A DNA stretch of 64,000 bases from Microlunatus phosphovorus NM-1 (lineage in GTDB: Bacteria; Actinomycetota; Actinomycetes; Propionibacteriales; Propionibacteriaceae): contig NC_015635.1 of the NCBI RefSeq assembly GCF_000270245.1, positions 3,162,001 to 3,226,000 on the forward strand, in the 5' to 3' direction. Shown piece by piece: positions 29,601-38,153 of the stretch. Every line of letters begins with the position of its first letter. The first letter of the stretch is position 1. A model generated the notes under the pieces. That model searched no databases, was not told the DNA's origin, and saw nothing but the letters and a program-made list of their open reading frames with translations. The position numbers and the translations under genes were made by a program.

Positions 29601-30605
29601 TCAGTCGTAGATGCCTTCGGCGACGATCGAAGCTGCCGAGCGCACGGTACGCAGGGCGCGCAGGCCGCCGGCTCGGCTGAACCCAGCGAGTCCGCAGGCT
29701 GGCGTGATCACCGTGTGCGCAGAGATCTCGGGGGCCAGGCCCAGGCGGCGAATCGGCCCGAGAGTGGCGGCGGCGACCTGGTCCGGGTTGGGCTGAACCG
29801 CCGCCGGATCGGCCGTGGGCAGCGCCCCGGCGAACAGCCAGAGGCCCTGTTCCATCGCAGCACCGAGCGCATCCCAGTCGCGGGTGCCGAGCAGACCGAG
29901 ATCGACGGCAACTCCCGCCGCTCCTGCCTTGGCGAGCAGTCCGATCGGTAGCTCGGGTGCACACGAGTGCACGATCACCGGGGTCTTGCCGAGACGCTCG
30001 ACCAACCTCGTGTACGCGGTGCTGACCTCGGGGACATCGATCGCCCGATGCCTGCTCAGCCCGCTGGCGGTGGCAATCCCACCGGCCAGCACAGCTGGAA
30101 GCAACGGCTCGTCGAGCTGGACGATCAGCGCGACCGCCGGCAGCCGCCGGGCCAGCTCGCCTGCCAGATCGGCCAGGCCCTGCTCGAGCGACTGTGCGAT
30201 ATCGCGCCGTGCGCCGGAGTCCGCCAACACCTTGTCGCCCCGCGGATGCTCCAAGCTCGCCGCCAGTGTCCACGGTCCGGCGACCGCGATCTTGAGCGGC
30301 CCCTCGTATCCCTGGGCGATCTCCTCCAGCTGATCCAGATCGGACCGCAGGGTAGCGATCGCGCGACGATGATCACGCGCGGAGGTGTCGGTAAGTCGCC
30401 ATCCGACCGAGGTGAGCTCCACACCGAGCCCGGTCAACACGGCCGTGCCCCGCCCGATCAGCGCGGCATGCGGCCCGCGGGCCGGAAGCTCCGGCAGATA
30501 CGGAAGATCCGGACATTCGGCGAACGTGATCTTGAGTGCGTCCGCCAGGTCCGTGCCGGGCCAGGAGCCGATGCCGCTCGAGACCACCCCTTCGATGGCG
30601 ATCAT
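29601..30605 (-). CDS. Cobalamin-independent methionine synthase-like protein (MetE C-terminal type)
   Basis: A 334-residue single-domain protein like the catalytic half of MetE. GIGSWPGTD opens it; LIVQLDEPLLPAV and VHSCAPELP include the conserved Asp/Glu and the zinc-ligand His-x-Cys, and ITPACGLAGF holds the later Cys. Homologues lie between mnmA and ligA in mycobacteria and other actinobacteria, usually named methionine synthase, vitamin-B12 independent. Without the N-terminal folate domain the methyl donor may differ. It follows mnmA by 22 bp. Confidence 0.8.
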   Translation of the reverse strand: MIAIEGVVSSGIGSWPGTDLADALKITFAECPDLPYLPELPARGPHAALIGRGTAVLTGLGVELTSVGWRLTDTSARDHRRAIATLRSDLDQLEEIAQGYEGPLKIAVAGPWTLAASLEHPRGDKVLADSGARRDIAQSLEQGLADLAGELARRLPAVALIVQLDEPLLPAVLAGGIATASGLSRHRAIDVPEVSTAYTRLVERLGKTPVIVHSCAPELPIGLLAKAGAAGVAVDLGLLGTRDWDALGAAMEQGLWLFAGALPTADPAAVQPNPDQVAAATLGPIRRLGLAPEISAHTVITPACGLAGFSRAGGLRALRTVRSAASIVAEGIYD

Positions 30606-30627
30606 CGGCTGGTCGCGACTGTGCTGA

Positions 30628-31701
30628 TCATGACGCCGTCCCGGCGATGGTCGCGCTGCCGATCACCCGAGACCCGCGATACGCCACCAGCGCCTGGCCC
30701 GCGGCGACACCGGCGACCGGCTCATCCAGCCGAGCGACAACCCGCTCGTCCTCGTAGCTGATCACGGCTGGGACCGCCTCACCATGGGCGCGTACCTGCA
30801 CCTGACCCCGCCACGATGCGCTGATCGGCCGGTCCGTCCAGGTCGGCCGGATGCCCGCGATCTCTCGTACCAGCAGAGAATCCCTGGGCCCGACGGTGAT
30901 CGTGTTGGTGACCGGCGAGATATCGAGGACATAGCGCGGCTTGCCGTCGGCTGCCGGTCGGCCGATCTTGAGACCCTTCCGCTGCCCGACCGTGTAGTGG
31001 TGGGTCCCGTCGTGCCGGCCGATGGTCACGCCGGTCTCGTCGGCGATGACGCCTGGCCGGGTGCCGAGCCTGCGATCCAGGAACCCGGCAGTGTCGCCGT
31101 CGGCGATGAAGCAGATGTCGTGGCTGTCCGGCTTGTCGGCGACTGCGAGCCCGCGCCGGTCAGCCTCGGCTCGGACCGCCGACTTCAGCGAATCGCCCAG
31201 CGGAAACAGCGAGTGCTGCAGCTGATCCTGGGTGAGCACGCCGAGCACGTACGACTGGTCCTTCCCGGTGTCCACCGCGCGGTGCATCTCGATCCCCTCA
31301 GGCCCCTCGACGAGACGGGCGTAGTGACCGGTGCAGACCTTGTCGAAGCCGAGCGCCATGCCCCGTTGCAGCACGGCGGCGAACTTGATCTTCTCGTTGC
31401 AGCGCAGGCAGGGGTTCGGCGTACGCCCGGCGGCGTACTCGGCTACGAAGTCATCGACCACATCAGCCGCGAACTCGTCACTCAGGTCCCAGACATAGAA
31501 CGGGATGCCCAGCACGTCAGCTGCCCGCCGCGCATCGTGCGCGTCCTCCTTGGAGCAGCAGCCTCGAGCGCCGGTCCGATACGACTGCGGGTTCTTACTC
31601 AGCGCCAGGTGGACTCCGGTGACCTCGTGTCCCGCATCGACCGCCCGCGCCGCGGCCACGGCGGAGTCGACCCCGCCGGACATCGCCGCCAACACCCGCA
31701 T
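30628..31701 (-). CDS. mnmA: tRNA-specific 2-thiouridylase MnmA
   Basis: A 357-residue enzyme that adds sulfur to U34 of Lys, Glu and Gln tRNAs. The PP-loop [13 protein letters not shown] is at the N-terminus; the catalytic cysteines are in [12 protein letters not shown] and [11 protein letters not shown]-terminal beta-barrel domains follow the [11 protein letters not shown] motif. ATG 31701 has GGGAGG eight bases upstream. It takes persulfide sulfur that originates from IscS, encoded just upstream on the same strand. A 42-bp palindrome lies 87 bp before its start. Confidence 0.96.
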   Translation of the reverse strand: MRVLAAMSGGVDSAVAAARAVDAGHEVTGVHLALSKNPQSYRTGARGCCSKEDAHDARRAADVLGIPFYVWDLSDEFAADVVDDFVAEYAAGRTPNPCLRCNEKIKFAAVLQRGMALGFDKVCTGHYARLVEGPEGIEMHRAVDTGKDQSYVLGVLTQDQLQHSLFPLGDSLKSAVRAEADRRGLAVADKPDSHDICFIADGDTAGFLDRRLGTRPGVIADETGVTIGRHDGTHHYTVGQRKGLKIGRPAADGKPRYVLDISPVTNTITVGPRDSLLVREIAGIRPTWTDRPISASWRGQVQVRAHGEAVPAVISYEDERVVARLDEPVAGVAAGQALVAYRGSRVIGSATIAGTAS

Positions 31702-31787
31702 GGACTCCACCTCCCTTCTGCTCTGGCCTAGGCCCGTCCTGCCAGCCGCCCAGTCTTCCACGGCCACCCAGGTCGACACCCTCACTC

Positions 31788-31829
31788 ATGGATGATGAAA
31801 TCCCCGACGTCGGGGATTTCATCATCCAT
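31788..31829. repeat. Perfect 42-bp palindrome
   Basis: The two 21-bp arms (31788-31808 and 31809-31829) are exact reverse complements without a spacer; the arm starts ATGGATGATGAAATCCCC. It lies 87 bp upstream of mnmA on one side and 86 bp before a small plus-strand gene. The centre CCCCGACGTCGGGG resembles the core of the dyad at 16558. May be an operator, a cruciform-forming site or a target of a mobile element. Confidence 0.9.
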
Positions 31830-31914
31830 AAGTGGCCCGCGACGGTGTTCGATTCCCCAGAACCGCCGCGGTTCGGCGTGCCAGACACGCGCTCTTCGGG
31901 ATGCATCGACGACG

Positions 31915-32091
31915 ATGGAGTGCGTGACTGAGCTGGGGAGCGATATCGACGTTGCCCTGGCGGCGGCTGCGGCAGGTGCTGCTGCGGTGCGGGCCGCCTA
32001 TGGCGTGGGTGCCGACCAGGAGACTCAGGAGAGAGTGGTCCAGTTGGTCGCGCCCCACTTCGATGCGCTTTCGGCCACGACCAGTGACTGA
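31915..32091 (+). CDS. Small Ala-rich hypothetical protein
   Basis: A 58-residue reading frame: MECVTELGSDIDVALAAA, then an Ala-rich helix (AAAAGAAAVRAAYGVG) and ERVVQLVAPHFDALS. An alternative GTG start is at 31924. It lies alone on the plus strand between mnmA and iscS, breaking that usual pair, and ends just before repeat copy 3. No family recognised; the composition looks like real protein, but expression is unsure. Confidence 0.4.
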   Translation: MECVTELGSDIDVALAAAAAGAAAVRAAYGVGADQETQERVVQLVAPHFDALSATTSD

Positions 32092-32138
32092 TCGGATCCT
32101 CACCGCACGGTATGCCGGCAACTGGCTCAATCCCTCGT

Positions 32139-32195
32139 CGAGAAGTAGTTTCTGGTTACAAATCCGGTCTGACTAGGACCGTTACCTACTTCTCG
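32139..32195. repeat. Palindromic repeat element, copy 3
   Basis: The ends CGAGAAGTAG and CTACTTCTCG are exact reverse complements; the interior is 37 bp. About 88 percent identical over its whole length to copy 4 at 43082. It lies between the small plus-strand gene and the iscS stop, a convergent junction. Confidence 0.85.
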
Positions 32196-32231
32196 CGAGG
32201 GTTGGCGACCCGCCACAAGATACGACCGAGG

Positions 32232-33407
32232 TCAGCGGGTGGCGGCGGAGAAGGCGCGAGCGCGGGCGAGAACTTCGGGGAGGGCACGGGCCACGGCACC
32301 AATGTCGGCCACCGTCGAGGTGTGACCGAGAGAGAAGCGCAGGGCCGAACGGGCTTGGGCTTCGGTACGCCCGATTGCCAGCAGGACATAGGACGCTTGC
32401 GACACTCCGGCACTACAGGCTGAGCCGGCCGAGCAGTCGATGCCGGCCGCATCCAGCAGCAGGAGCAAGGCGTCGGAGGTGCAGCCCGGCAGTTCGACGT
32501 TCAGCAGCCCGGGCAGCCGCTTCTCCGACTCAGCCGGCCCGTGCACAACGGCATCCGGCGCGGCCGCCAGCACAGCGTCGATCAAGCCGGCCCGCAGACT
32601 CTCCAATCGCGCCCGCTCAGCGTCACGATGCGCCACAGCCACCTGCAGAGCGGCCGCAAACCCGGCGACACCGGCGGCGTCCAGCGTCCCGGAACGGACA
32701 TCGCGCTCCTGACCGCCACCGTGCAACTGCGGCGCCAGTCCGACCTCACGACGAGCAAGCAAAGCACCCACTCCGACCGGGCCGCCCAGCTTGTGCCCGG
32801 TGACCGTCATCAGGTCCAGACCGCTCTCGGCGAAATCGACCGGAAGATGGCCCACCGCCTGCACGGCATCGCTGTGCGCCAGCGCCCCCACCCGGTGAGC
32901 CAGTTCAGCGACCCTCGCCACCGGCTGGGCCGCGCCGATCTCATTGTTGGCCCACATCACCGAGGCGATCGCCGTTCGAGAGTCGATCGCTGCGGCCAGT
33001 TCGGACAGATCCACCACGCCCGATGGCGTGACTCCGACCTCAACCAGTTCCGCGCCCTCAGTCGAAGCCGAGGCCAGCCAGCGGGCCGAATCCAGCACCG
33101 CATGATGCTCGATCGCGCTCACCACAACCCGGTTCCTGCCCTGCAGCCGTCCCAGCGCGTACGCGCCCTTGACTGCGAGGTTGTCTGCCTCGGTGCCGCC
33201 GGAGGTGAAGATCACCTCGCTCGGTCGGGCGCCGAGCAACTCGGCGATCAGCTCGCGGGACTCCTCGACGACCCGGCGGGTGGCTCGCCCGGAGGCGTGC
33301 AGCGATGACGGGTTCCCCACCAGTGCCAGCTGGGCGGCAACAGCCTCGATTGCCGCTGGCAACACGGGCGTGGTGGCGGCGTGATCGAGATAGGTACGTG
33401 TGGTCAC
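32232..33407 (-). CDS. iscS: Cysteine desulfurase IscS/NifS family
   Basis: A 391-residue PLP enzyme that moves sulfur from cysteine to a persulfide. YLDHAATTP starts the fold, EHHAVLDSA holds the His that stacks on PLP, VTGHKLGGPVGVGAL holds the Schiff-base Lys and SAGSACSAGVSQAS the active Cys in a long flexible loop as in IscS-type enzymes. It stands upstream of mnmA on the same strand; the remains of etfBA lie directly upstream, as intact fixAB do near iscS in mycobacteria. Confidence 0.95.
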   Translation of the reverse strand: MTTRTYLDHAATTPVLPAAIEAVAAQLALVGNPSSLHASGRATRRVVEESRELIAELLGARPSEVIFTSGGTEADNLAVKGAYALGRLQGRNRVVVSAIEHHAVLDSARWLASASTEGAELVEVGVTPSGVVDLSELAAAIDSRTAIASVMWANNEIGAAQPVARVAELAHRVGALAHSDAVQAVGHLPVDFAESGLDLMTVTGHKLGGPVGVGALLARREVGLAPQLHGGGQERDVRSGTLDAAGVAGFAAALQVAVAHRDAERARLESLRAGLIDAVLAAAPDAVVHGPAESEKRLPGLLNVELPGCTSDALLLLLDAAGIDCSAGSACSAGVSQASYVLLAIGRTEAQARSALRFSLGHTSTVADIGAVARALPEVLARARAFSAATR

Positions 33408-33679
33408 TGTGTCTGCTGTCCTTTGCGTGCTCGGAACTGTTCGGTCACCGCGGGCAGGACGACCTGCAGATCACCCACCACACCGAGATCGGCCAGCGTG
33501 AAGATCGGCGTCTCGGGATCCTTGTTGACCACCACGATGGACTTGGAGGTCTGCATTCCGGCGCGATGCTGAATGGCACCGGAGATGCCGGGCGCGACAT
33601 TCAGCTGCGGGGACACGCCACGACCTCGACGTCGTCTCCGCTGCCGGCGAGTTGGAGAGACTGCTCGACGGCCCTTCAT
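33404..33679 (-). pseudogene. Chimeric relic of the etfBA electron-transfer flavoprotein operon
   Basis: The open frame is 91 codons. Its second half (VSPQLNVAPGISGAIQHRAG, then TSKSIVVVNKDPETPIF and GVVGDLQVVLP) is the FAD-binding C-terminus of EtfA. Its first part, read one frame over, gives AVEQSLQLAGSGDDVEVVAC, an internal piece of EtfB. AAGGAG and the ATG-AAG of an EtfB-like start remain at 33679. Deletions have thus removed most of etfB and the front of etfA. The short chimera could still be translated but cannot bind both cofactors. It ends 3 bp inside iscS. Confidence 0.75.
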
Positions 33680-33721
33680 GCCCGCACTCCTTCGCGACGG
33701 ACCTGGGCCGTCGAGAACATA

Positions 33722-33735
33722 TTACTCACGAGTAA
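33722..33735. promoter_or_regulatory. Palindrome upstream of the etfBA relic
   Basis: TTACTC-AC-GAGTAA is a perfect 6-2-6 dyad in an A/T-rich island, 43 bp upstream of the retained EtfB start. It has the form of TetR-type fatty-acid/acyl-CoA regulator sites. It may now serve iscS or the divergent glgX operon. Confidence 0.4.
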
Positions 33736-33898
33736 CTTACTGCGCTCCCGTCCAGACCGTTGGGGGCAGTGCACAATGTAGGCGCCAGACCCAGGAGGGC
33801 AGCGTCGCCCTGCGACCCGACGGCACGACCCTGCCGTGCGGATCTCACCGTCCAGAACCCAGAACTCACCGCCAGAACTCAGAGGTGCAGCGAGCGAT

Positions 33899-36010
33899 AT
33901 GAGCCCCACCCCGGCAATCCTGCCACCCCCCGCGGACTCGTCCCGGCTGGGTGCCCGCTTGCTCGGAGACGGCGCGCGCTTCGGCCTTTGGGCACCCCGG
34001 GCAAGCCGGGTCGAACTGGTCCTGATCGGGGACGACAAGAAGCAGACCAACCACGACCTGCACCGCGGGCATGACGGTGTGTGGACCCGGCACCTCAGCG
34101 GGGTGACGGCCGGCCAGCGGTACGGCTACCGCGTGCACGGCGACTGGGCCCCGCACTCCGGCGCGCGGTTCAACCCGGCCAAGCTGCTCCTCGATCCGTA
34201 CGCCCGGGCCATCACGGGCGGGGTCGACTACCGCGGGCCGATCCTGGACCACACCGACGAGTCCGACTATGAGCCTGATCAACGCGACTCCTTCAACGCC
34301 GTGCCGCTCGGTGTGGTCGTCGCCGACACCCCGCCGCCGACCGCGCTGGCCGCCCCGATCCCGATGGCGGACACCGTCCTCTACGAGTTGCACGTCAAGG
34401 GCTTCACCCGGCTGCACCCGGCGGTCCCCGAGCACCTGCGCGGCACCTATGCCGGACTGGCCTATCCCGCCGTCATCGAGCACCTCAAGGAGCTCGGAGT
34501 CACCTCGGTGGAGCTGCTGCCGGTGCACCAGTTCGTCTCCGAACCGTTCCTGATCAAGCGCGGCCTGTCGAACTACTGGGGCTACAACACCCTCGGCTTC
34601 TTCGCACCGCACTCTGCGTACGGATCGGTCGGCACCCTCGGCCAGCAGGTCACTGAGTTCAAGGAGATGGTCTCGGCCTTCCATGAGGCCGGCCTCGAAG
34701 TCATCCTGGACGTGGTCTACAACCACACCGGCGAAGGCGGCCACGAGGGCCCGACCCTGTCCTTCCGCGGCATCGACCACTCCGGCTACTACCGGCTGGC
34801 CGGCGATCTGCGCACCGATTACGACGTCACCGGCTGCGGCAACTCGGTCGATACCTCCCAGCCCGGAGTGCTCCAACTGGTGGCCGACTCGCTGCGCTAC
34901 TGGGTCTCCGAGATGGGGGTGGACGGCTTTCGCTTCGACCTGGTGACGACGCTGATCCGCGACGAGCACCACCAGGTCGACCTGCGCCACCAGTTCCAGC
35001 AACTGCTGCGCACCGACCCGGTGCTCAGCCAGGCCAAGATCATCGCCGAGCCGTGGGACCTGGGTCCGTACGGTTATCAGGTGGGCGCGTTCGGGCGGCC
35101 CTGGAGCGAGTGGAACGACAAATTCCGCAACTACGTCCGCGACTTCTGGCGCGAGAACACCCACGGCATCGCCGAGATGGGCAAACGACTCTCCGGCTCC
35201 CCCGACATCTTCAACCACCACGGGCGTTGCACCACCGCCAGCATCAACTTCATCACCGCCCACGACGGCTTCACGCTGCGTGACCTGGTCACCTACAACG
35301 TCAAGCACAACGGGGCGAACGGCGAGTCGAACCGGGACGGCACCGACGACAACCGGTCCTGGAACTGCGGGGTCGAAGGTGACACCGACGATCCGGTGAT
35401 CAACGCACTGCGGCACCGCCAGGCCGGCAACATGCTCGCGACCATGATCTTGTCCACCGGCGTGCCGATGATCACCGCCGGCGACGAGCAGGGCCGCACC
35501 CAGTTGGGCAACAACAACGCCTACTGCCAGGATTCGCCGCTGGCGTGGCTGCACTGGGACACAGGCGACGAGTGGGCAGACCTGTTCGACCTCACCCGCC
35601 GGTTGCTGAGACTCCGAGCCGAGCACCGGGTCTTCCGGCGGTCTCGCTACCGGCATGGCGAGCCCGTGCTGGACAGCGCCGGCAACCCCACCGGCCGCAA
35701 GAACCTGGCCTGGTTCGGCGGCGGGGAGCACGAGATGACCCATGAGGACTGGCATGACCCGCACCGCGCGACGCTCGGCATGTATCTGGCCGACGACGAG
35801 ACCGACCGCGAGGCCGACGACGCCTTCTTGATCTGGCTGCACCGCGGCTCCGAGCCGGTGCAGGTCACCCTGCCCGAAGGAGACTGGGCCACCACCTACA
35901 CCGTGGTGGCTCACACCGGCCGATATGACGAGCTACTGGACGACAAGATCCCGGCGGGCAGCCGCCTGTGGATCCCCGGCCGCAGCGTCGTCGTTCTCCA
36001 GGTCGACTGA
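33899..36010 (+). CDS. glgX: Glycogen debranching enzyme GlgX
   Basis: A 703-residue GH13 isoamylase-type enzyme that hydrolyses alpha-1,6 branches of glycogen. An N-terminal CBM48 (GARLLGDGARFGLWAPRASRV) is followed by the barrel: VVYNHTGEG, nucleophile Asp in GVDGFRFDLVTTL, acid Glu in KIIAEPWDLGPYGYQVG and ITAHDGFTLRDLV. ATG 33899 is chosen over an upstream start at 33836 because the added residues have no homology. First gene of the operon glgX-glgE-mak-glgB. A short duplication (GGTCGACTGA at 36001 and 36026) covers its stop codon. Confidence 0.95.
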   Translation: MSPTPAILPPPADSSRLGARLLGDGARFGLWAPRASRVELVLIGDDKKQTNHDLHRGHDGVWTRHLSGVTAGQRYGYRVHGDWAPHSGARFNPAKLLLDPYARAITGGVDYRGPILDHTDESDYEPDQRDSFNAVPLGVVVADTPPPTALAAPIPMADTVLYELHVKGFTRLHPAVPEHLRGTYAGLAYPAVIEHLKELGVTSVELLPVHQFVSEPFLIKRGLSNYWGYNTLGFFAPHSAYGSVGTLGQQVTEFKEMVSAFHEAGLEVILDVVYNHTGEGGHEGPTLSFRGIDHSGYYRLAGDLRTDYDVTGCGNSVDTSQPGVLQLVADSLRYWVSEMGVDGFRFDLVTTLIRDEHHQVDLRHQFQQLLRTDPVLSQAKIIAEPWDLGPYGYQVGAFGRPWSEWNDKFRNYVRDFWRENTHGIAEMGKRLSGSPDIFNHHGRCTTASINFITAHDGFTLRDLVTYNVKHNGANGESNRDGTDDNRSWNCGVEGDTDDPVINALRHRQAGNMLATMILSTGVPMITAGDEQGRTQLGNNNAYCQDSPLAWLHWDTGDEWADLFDLTRRLLRLRAEHRVFRRSRYRHGEPVLDSAGNPTGRKNLAWFGGGEHEMTHEDWHDPHRATLGMYLADDETDREADDAFLIWLHRGSEPVQVTLPEGDWATTYTVVAHTGRYDELLDDKIPAGSRLWIPGRSVVVLQVD

Positions 36011-36050
36011 GGAGATAGTCCTCCGGGTCGACTGACGATAGGCTGGGCTC

Positions 36051-38153
36051 GTGACAGACGCAGCGGCGACCCAAACCCCCGCCCCCTCTGATTCAGCCCA
36101 CCCCACCTCCCCCGGTGATTCGGCCCACCCCACCTCCCCCGGTGCGCCGTCCGGCCTCGGCGCCGAGATCCGCCGCATTCCGGTGACGAAGGTGTCGCCG
36201 GTGATCGAGGGCGGCGCCTATCCGGCCAAGGCCGTGGTCGGCGAGGAGTTCGAGATCCGCGCCACGGTCTTCCGCGAGGGCCACGACGCCGTCAACGCCT
36301 CCGTGATCGTGACCAACCCGTCCGGAGTCGAGACCGAGGTCCGGATGGAGCCGACCACCCCCCTCGGCTTCGACTGGTGGCATACGTACGTGACCCTCGA
36401 GACCGAGGGTGCGTGGACCTTCCGAGTCGAGGGCTGGAGCGACCCCTGGGAGACCTGGGTGCACAACGCCGAGATCAAGATCCCGGCCGGCATCGACGTC
36501 TCCTTGATGATCACCGAGGGCACCGCACTGTTCCATGGTGCCGCCCTGCGGGCCCGCGAGGCCGACGACCACGAGACCGCCGCCATCCTGTCCGGCGCGG
36601 CCGACGGACTCGCGGCGCCGCATCAGGTCGAGGACCGTCTGCACGTCGCGTTGGCGCCCGAGGTTCGCGCCGCCATGGTGACCTACGGACCGCGCGAGCT
36701 GGTCTCCCCCACCCCGGACTATCCGATCTTCGTCGACCGTCGGAAGGCGCTCTTCTCCTCGTGGTACGAGTTCTTCCCGCGCTCGGAGGGTGCTTACCGC
36801 AAGGAGAACGGCGAGTGGGTGTCCGGCACCTTCGACACCTCGCACAGCCGGCTCGAGGCGGCAGCTGCCATGGGCTTCGATGTGGTCTACCTGCCGCCCA
36901 TCCACCCGATCGGCACCGCATTCCGCAAGGGTGCCAACAACACTTTGCAGCCGGGCCCCCATGACCCCGGGTCGCCGTGGGCGATCGGCAACGTCGAGGG
37001 CGGCCACGACGCGATCCACCCGGACCTCGGCGACTTCGACGCCTTCGACCGGTTCGTCGCCCGAGCCAACGAGCTGGGCGTGGAGATCGCGCTCGATCTG
37101 GCGCTGAACGCCTCACCCGACCATCCCTGGGTGAAGGAACATCCGGAATGGTTCAGCAAGCGGGCCGACGGCTCGATCGCGTACGCGGAGAATCCGCCGA
37201 AGAAGTATCAAGACATCTACAACTTCAATTTCGACAACGACCGGGACGGCATCCGCGCCGCCTGGCTGGAGGTCGTGCGACTGTGGATGTCACACGGCGT
37301 GCGAATCTTCCGAGTGGACAATCCACACACCAAGCCGGTCGAGTTCTGGGCCTGGCTGTTCGCCGAGGTGCGCAAGACCGATCCGGACGTGCTGTTCCTG
37401 GCCGAGGCGTTCACCAAGCCATCGATGATGCACATGCTCGGCAAGATCGGCTTCCACCAGAGCTACACCTACTTCACCTGGCGCAACGAGAAGTGGGAGA
37501 TCGAGGAGTACCTGCGCGAGCTCACCACCGAGACCGACGCGTTCTTCCGGCCGAACTTCTTCGTCAACACCCCCGACATCTTGCCGACCTTCCTGCAATG
37601 GGGCGGCAAGCCGGCTTTCACCATCCGCGCCGTGCTGGCAGCGACCCTGTCACCGACGTGGGGCGTCTACGCCGGCTACGAGCTGTTCGAGAACGAGGTG
37701 CTGGCCCGTGGCCGCGAGGAGTATCTGAACTCGGAGAAGTTCGAATACCGGCCACGTGACTGGGCCGGCGCGGAGGCCAGTGGGGAGAACCTCAATCTGC
37801 TGCTCGGCAGGCTCAACCAGATCCGTCGCGAGCACCCGGCGCTGCAGCAGCTGCGAGATCTCACCTTCCATCACGCGCCGCACAGTCACGTGCTGGCCTT
37901 CTCCAAGAAGTCCGGCGACGACGTGGTGCTCACCATCTGCAGTCTCGACCCGACGGCGATCGTGGAGTCCGAGATCATCCTCGACATGGAGGCGCTCGGG
38001 ATGAGCCCGGGCGATGTGTTCCTGGTCCACGATGAGATCACCGGCCAGTCCTGGCGCTGGGGGCAGCGCGCCTTCGTCCGACTCACCTTCGACGACCCGG
38101 CGCACGTGCTCACGGTCGTGAAGCAGGGCGGATCGCCGTACCGGCGGGGCTGA
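36051..38153 (+). CDS. glgE: Alpha-1,4-glucan:maltose-1-phosphate maltosyltransferase GlgE
   Basis: A 700-residue GH13_3 enzyme that extends alpha-glucan with maltosyl units from maltose-1-phosphate. After a low-complexity N-terminus comes the family core (IRRIPVTKVSPVIEGGAYPA), YNFNFDNDRDGI, the nucleophile Asp423 in IFRVDNPHTKP and the acid Glu in FLAEAFTKPSMMH. GTG start. Residues 14-31 are two copies of DSAHPTSPG encoded by a 27-bp tandem repeat. It ends at the start of mak (TGATG overlap), so its substrate-making kinase is translated with it. Confidence 0.96.
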   Translation: MTDAAATQTPAPSDSAHPTSPGDSAHPTSPGAPSGLGAEIRRIPVTKVSPVIEGGAYPAKAVVGEEFEIRATVFREGHDAVNASVIVTNPSGVETEVRMEPTTPLGFDWWHTYVTLETEGAWTFRVEGWSDPWETWVHNAEIKIPAGIDVSLMITEGTALFHGAALRAREADDHETAAILSGAADGLAAPHQVEDRLHVALAPEVRAAMVTYGPRELVSPTPDYPIFVDRRKALFSSWYEFFPRSEGAYRKENGEWVSGTFDTSHSRLEAAAAMGFDVVYLPPIHPIGTAFRKGANNTLQPGPHDPGSPWAIGNVEGGHDAIHPDLGDFDAFDRFVARANELGVEIALDLALNASPDHPWVKEHPEWFSKRADGSIAYAENPPKKYQDIYNFNFDNDRDGIRAAWLEVVRLWMSHGVRIFRVDNPHTKPVEFWAWLFAEVRKTDPDVLFLAEAFTKPSMMHMLGKIGFHQSYTYFTWRNEKWEIEEYLRELTTETDAFFRPNFFVNTPDILPTFLQWGGKPAFTIRAVLAATLSPTWGVYAGYELFENEVLARGREEYLNSEKFEYRPRDWAGAEASGENLNLLLGRLNQIRREHPALQQLRDLTFHHAPHSHVLAFSKKSGDDVVLTICSLDPTAIVESEIILDMEALGMSPGDVFLVHDEITGQSWRWGQRAFVRLTFDDPAHVLTVVKQGGSPYRRG
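36090..36143 (+). repeat. Two-copy 27-bp tandem repeat in glgE
   Basis: Units 36090-36116 and 36117-36143 differ at one base (TCAGCC against TCGGCC) and each encode DSAHPTSPG. In-frame copy changes would lengthen the flexible N-terminus without harming the enzyme. Confidence 0.85.

Noticed and set aside
33866-35914. A 682-codon minus-strand frame across glgX.
   Set aside because: Antisense frames this long arise from GC-rich codon bias; the plus-strand GlgX motifs are complete and the minus-strand protein has no recognisable domain.
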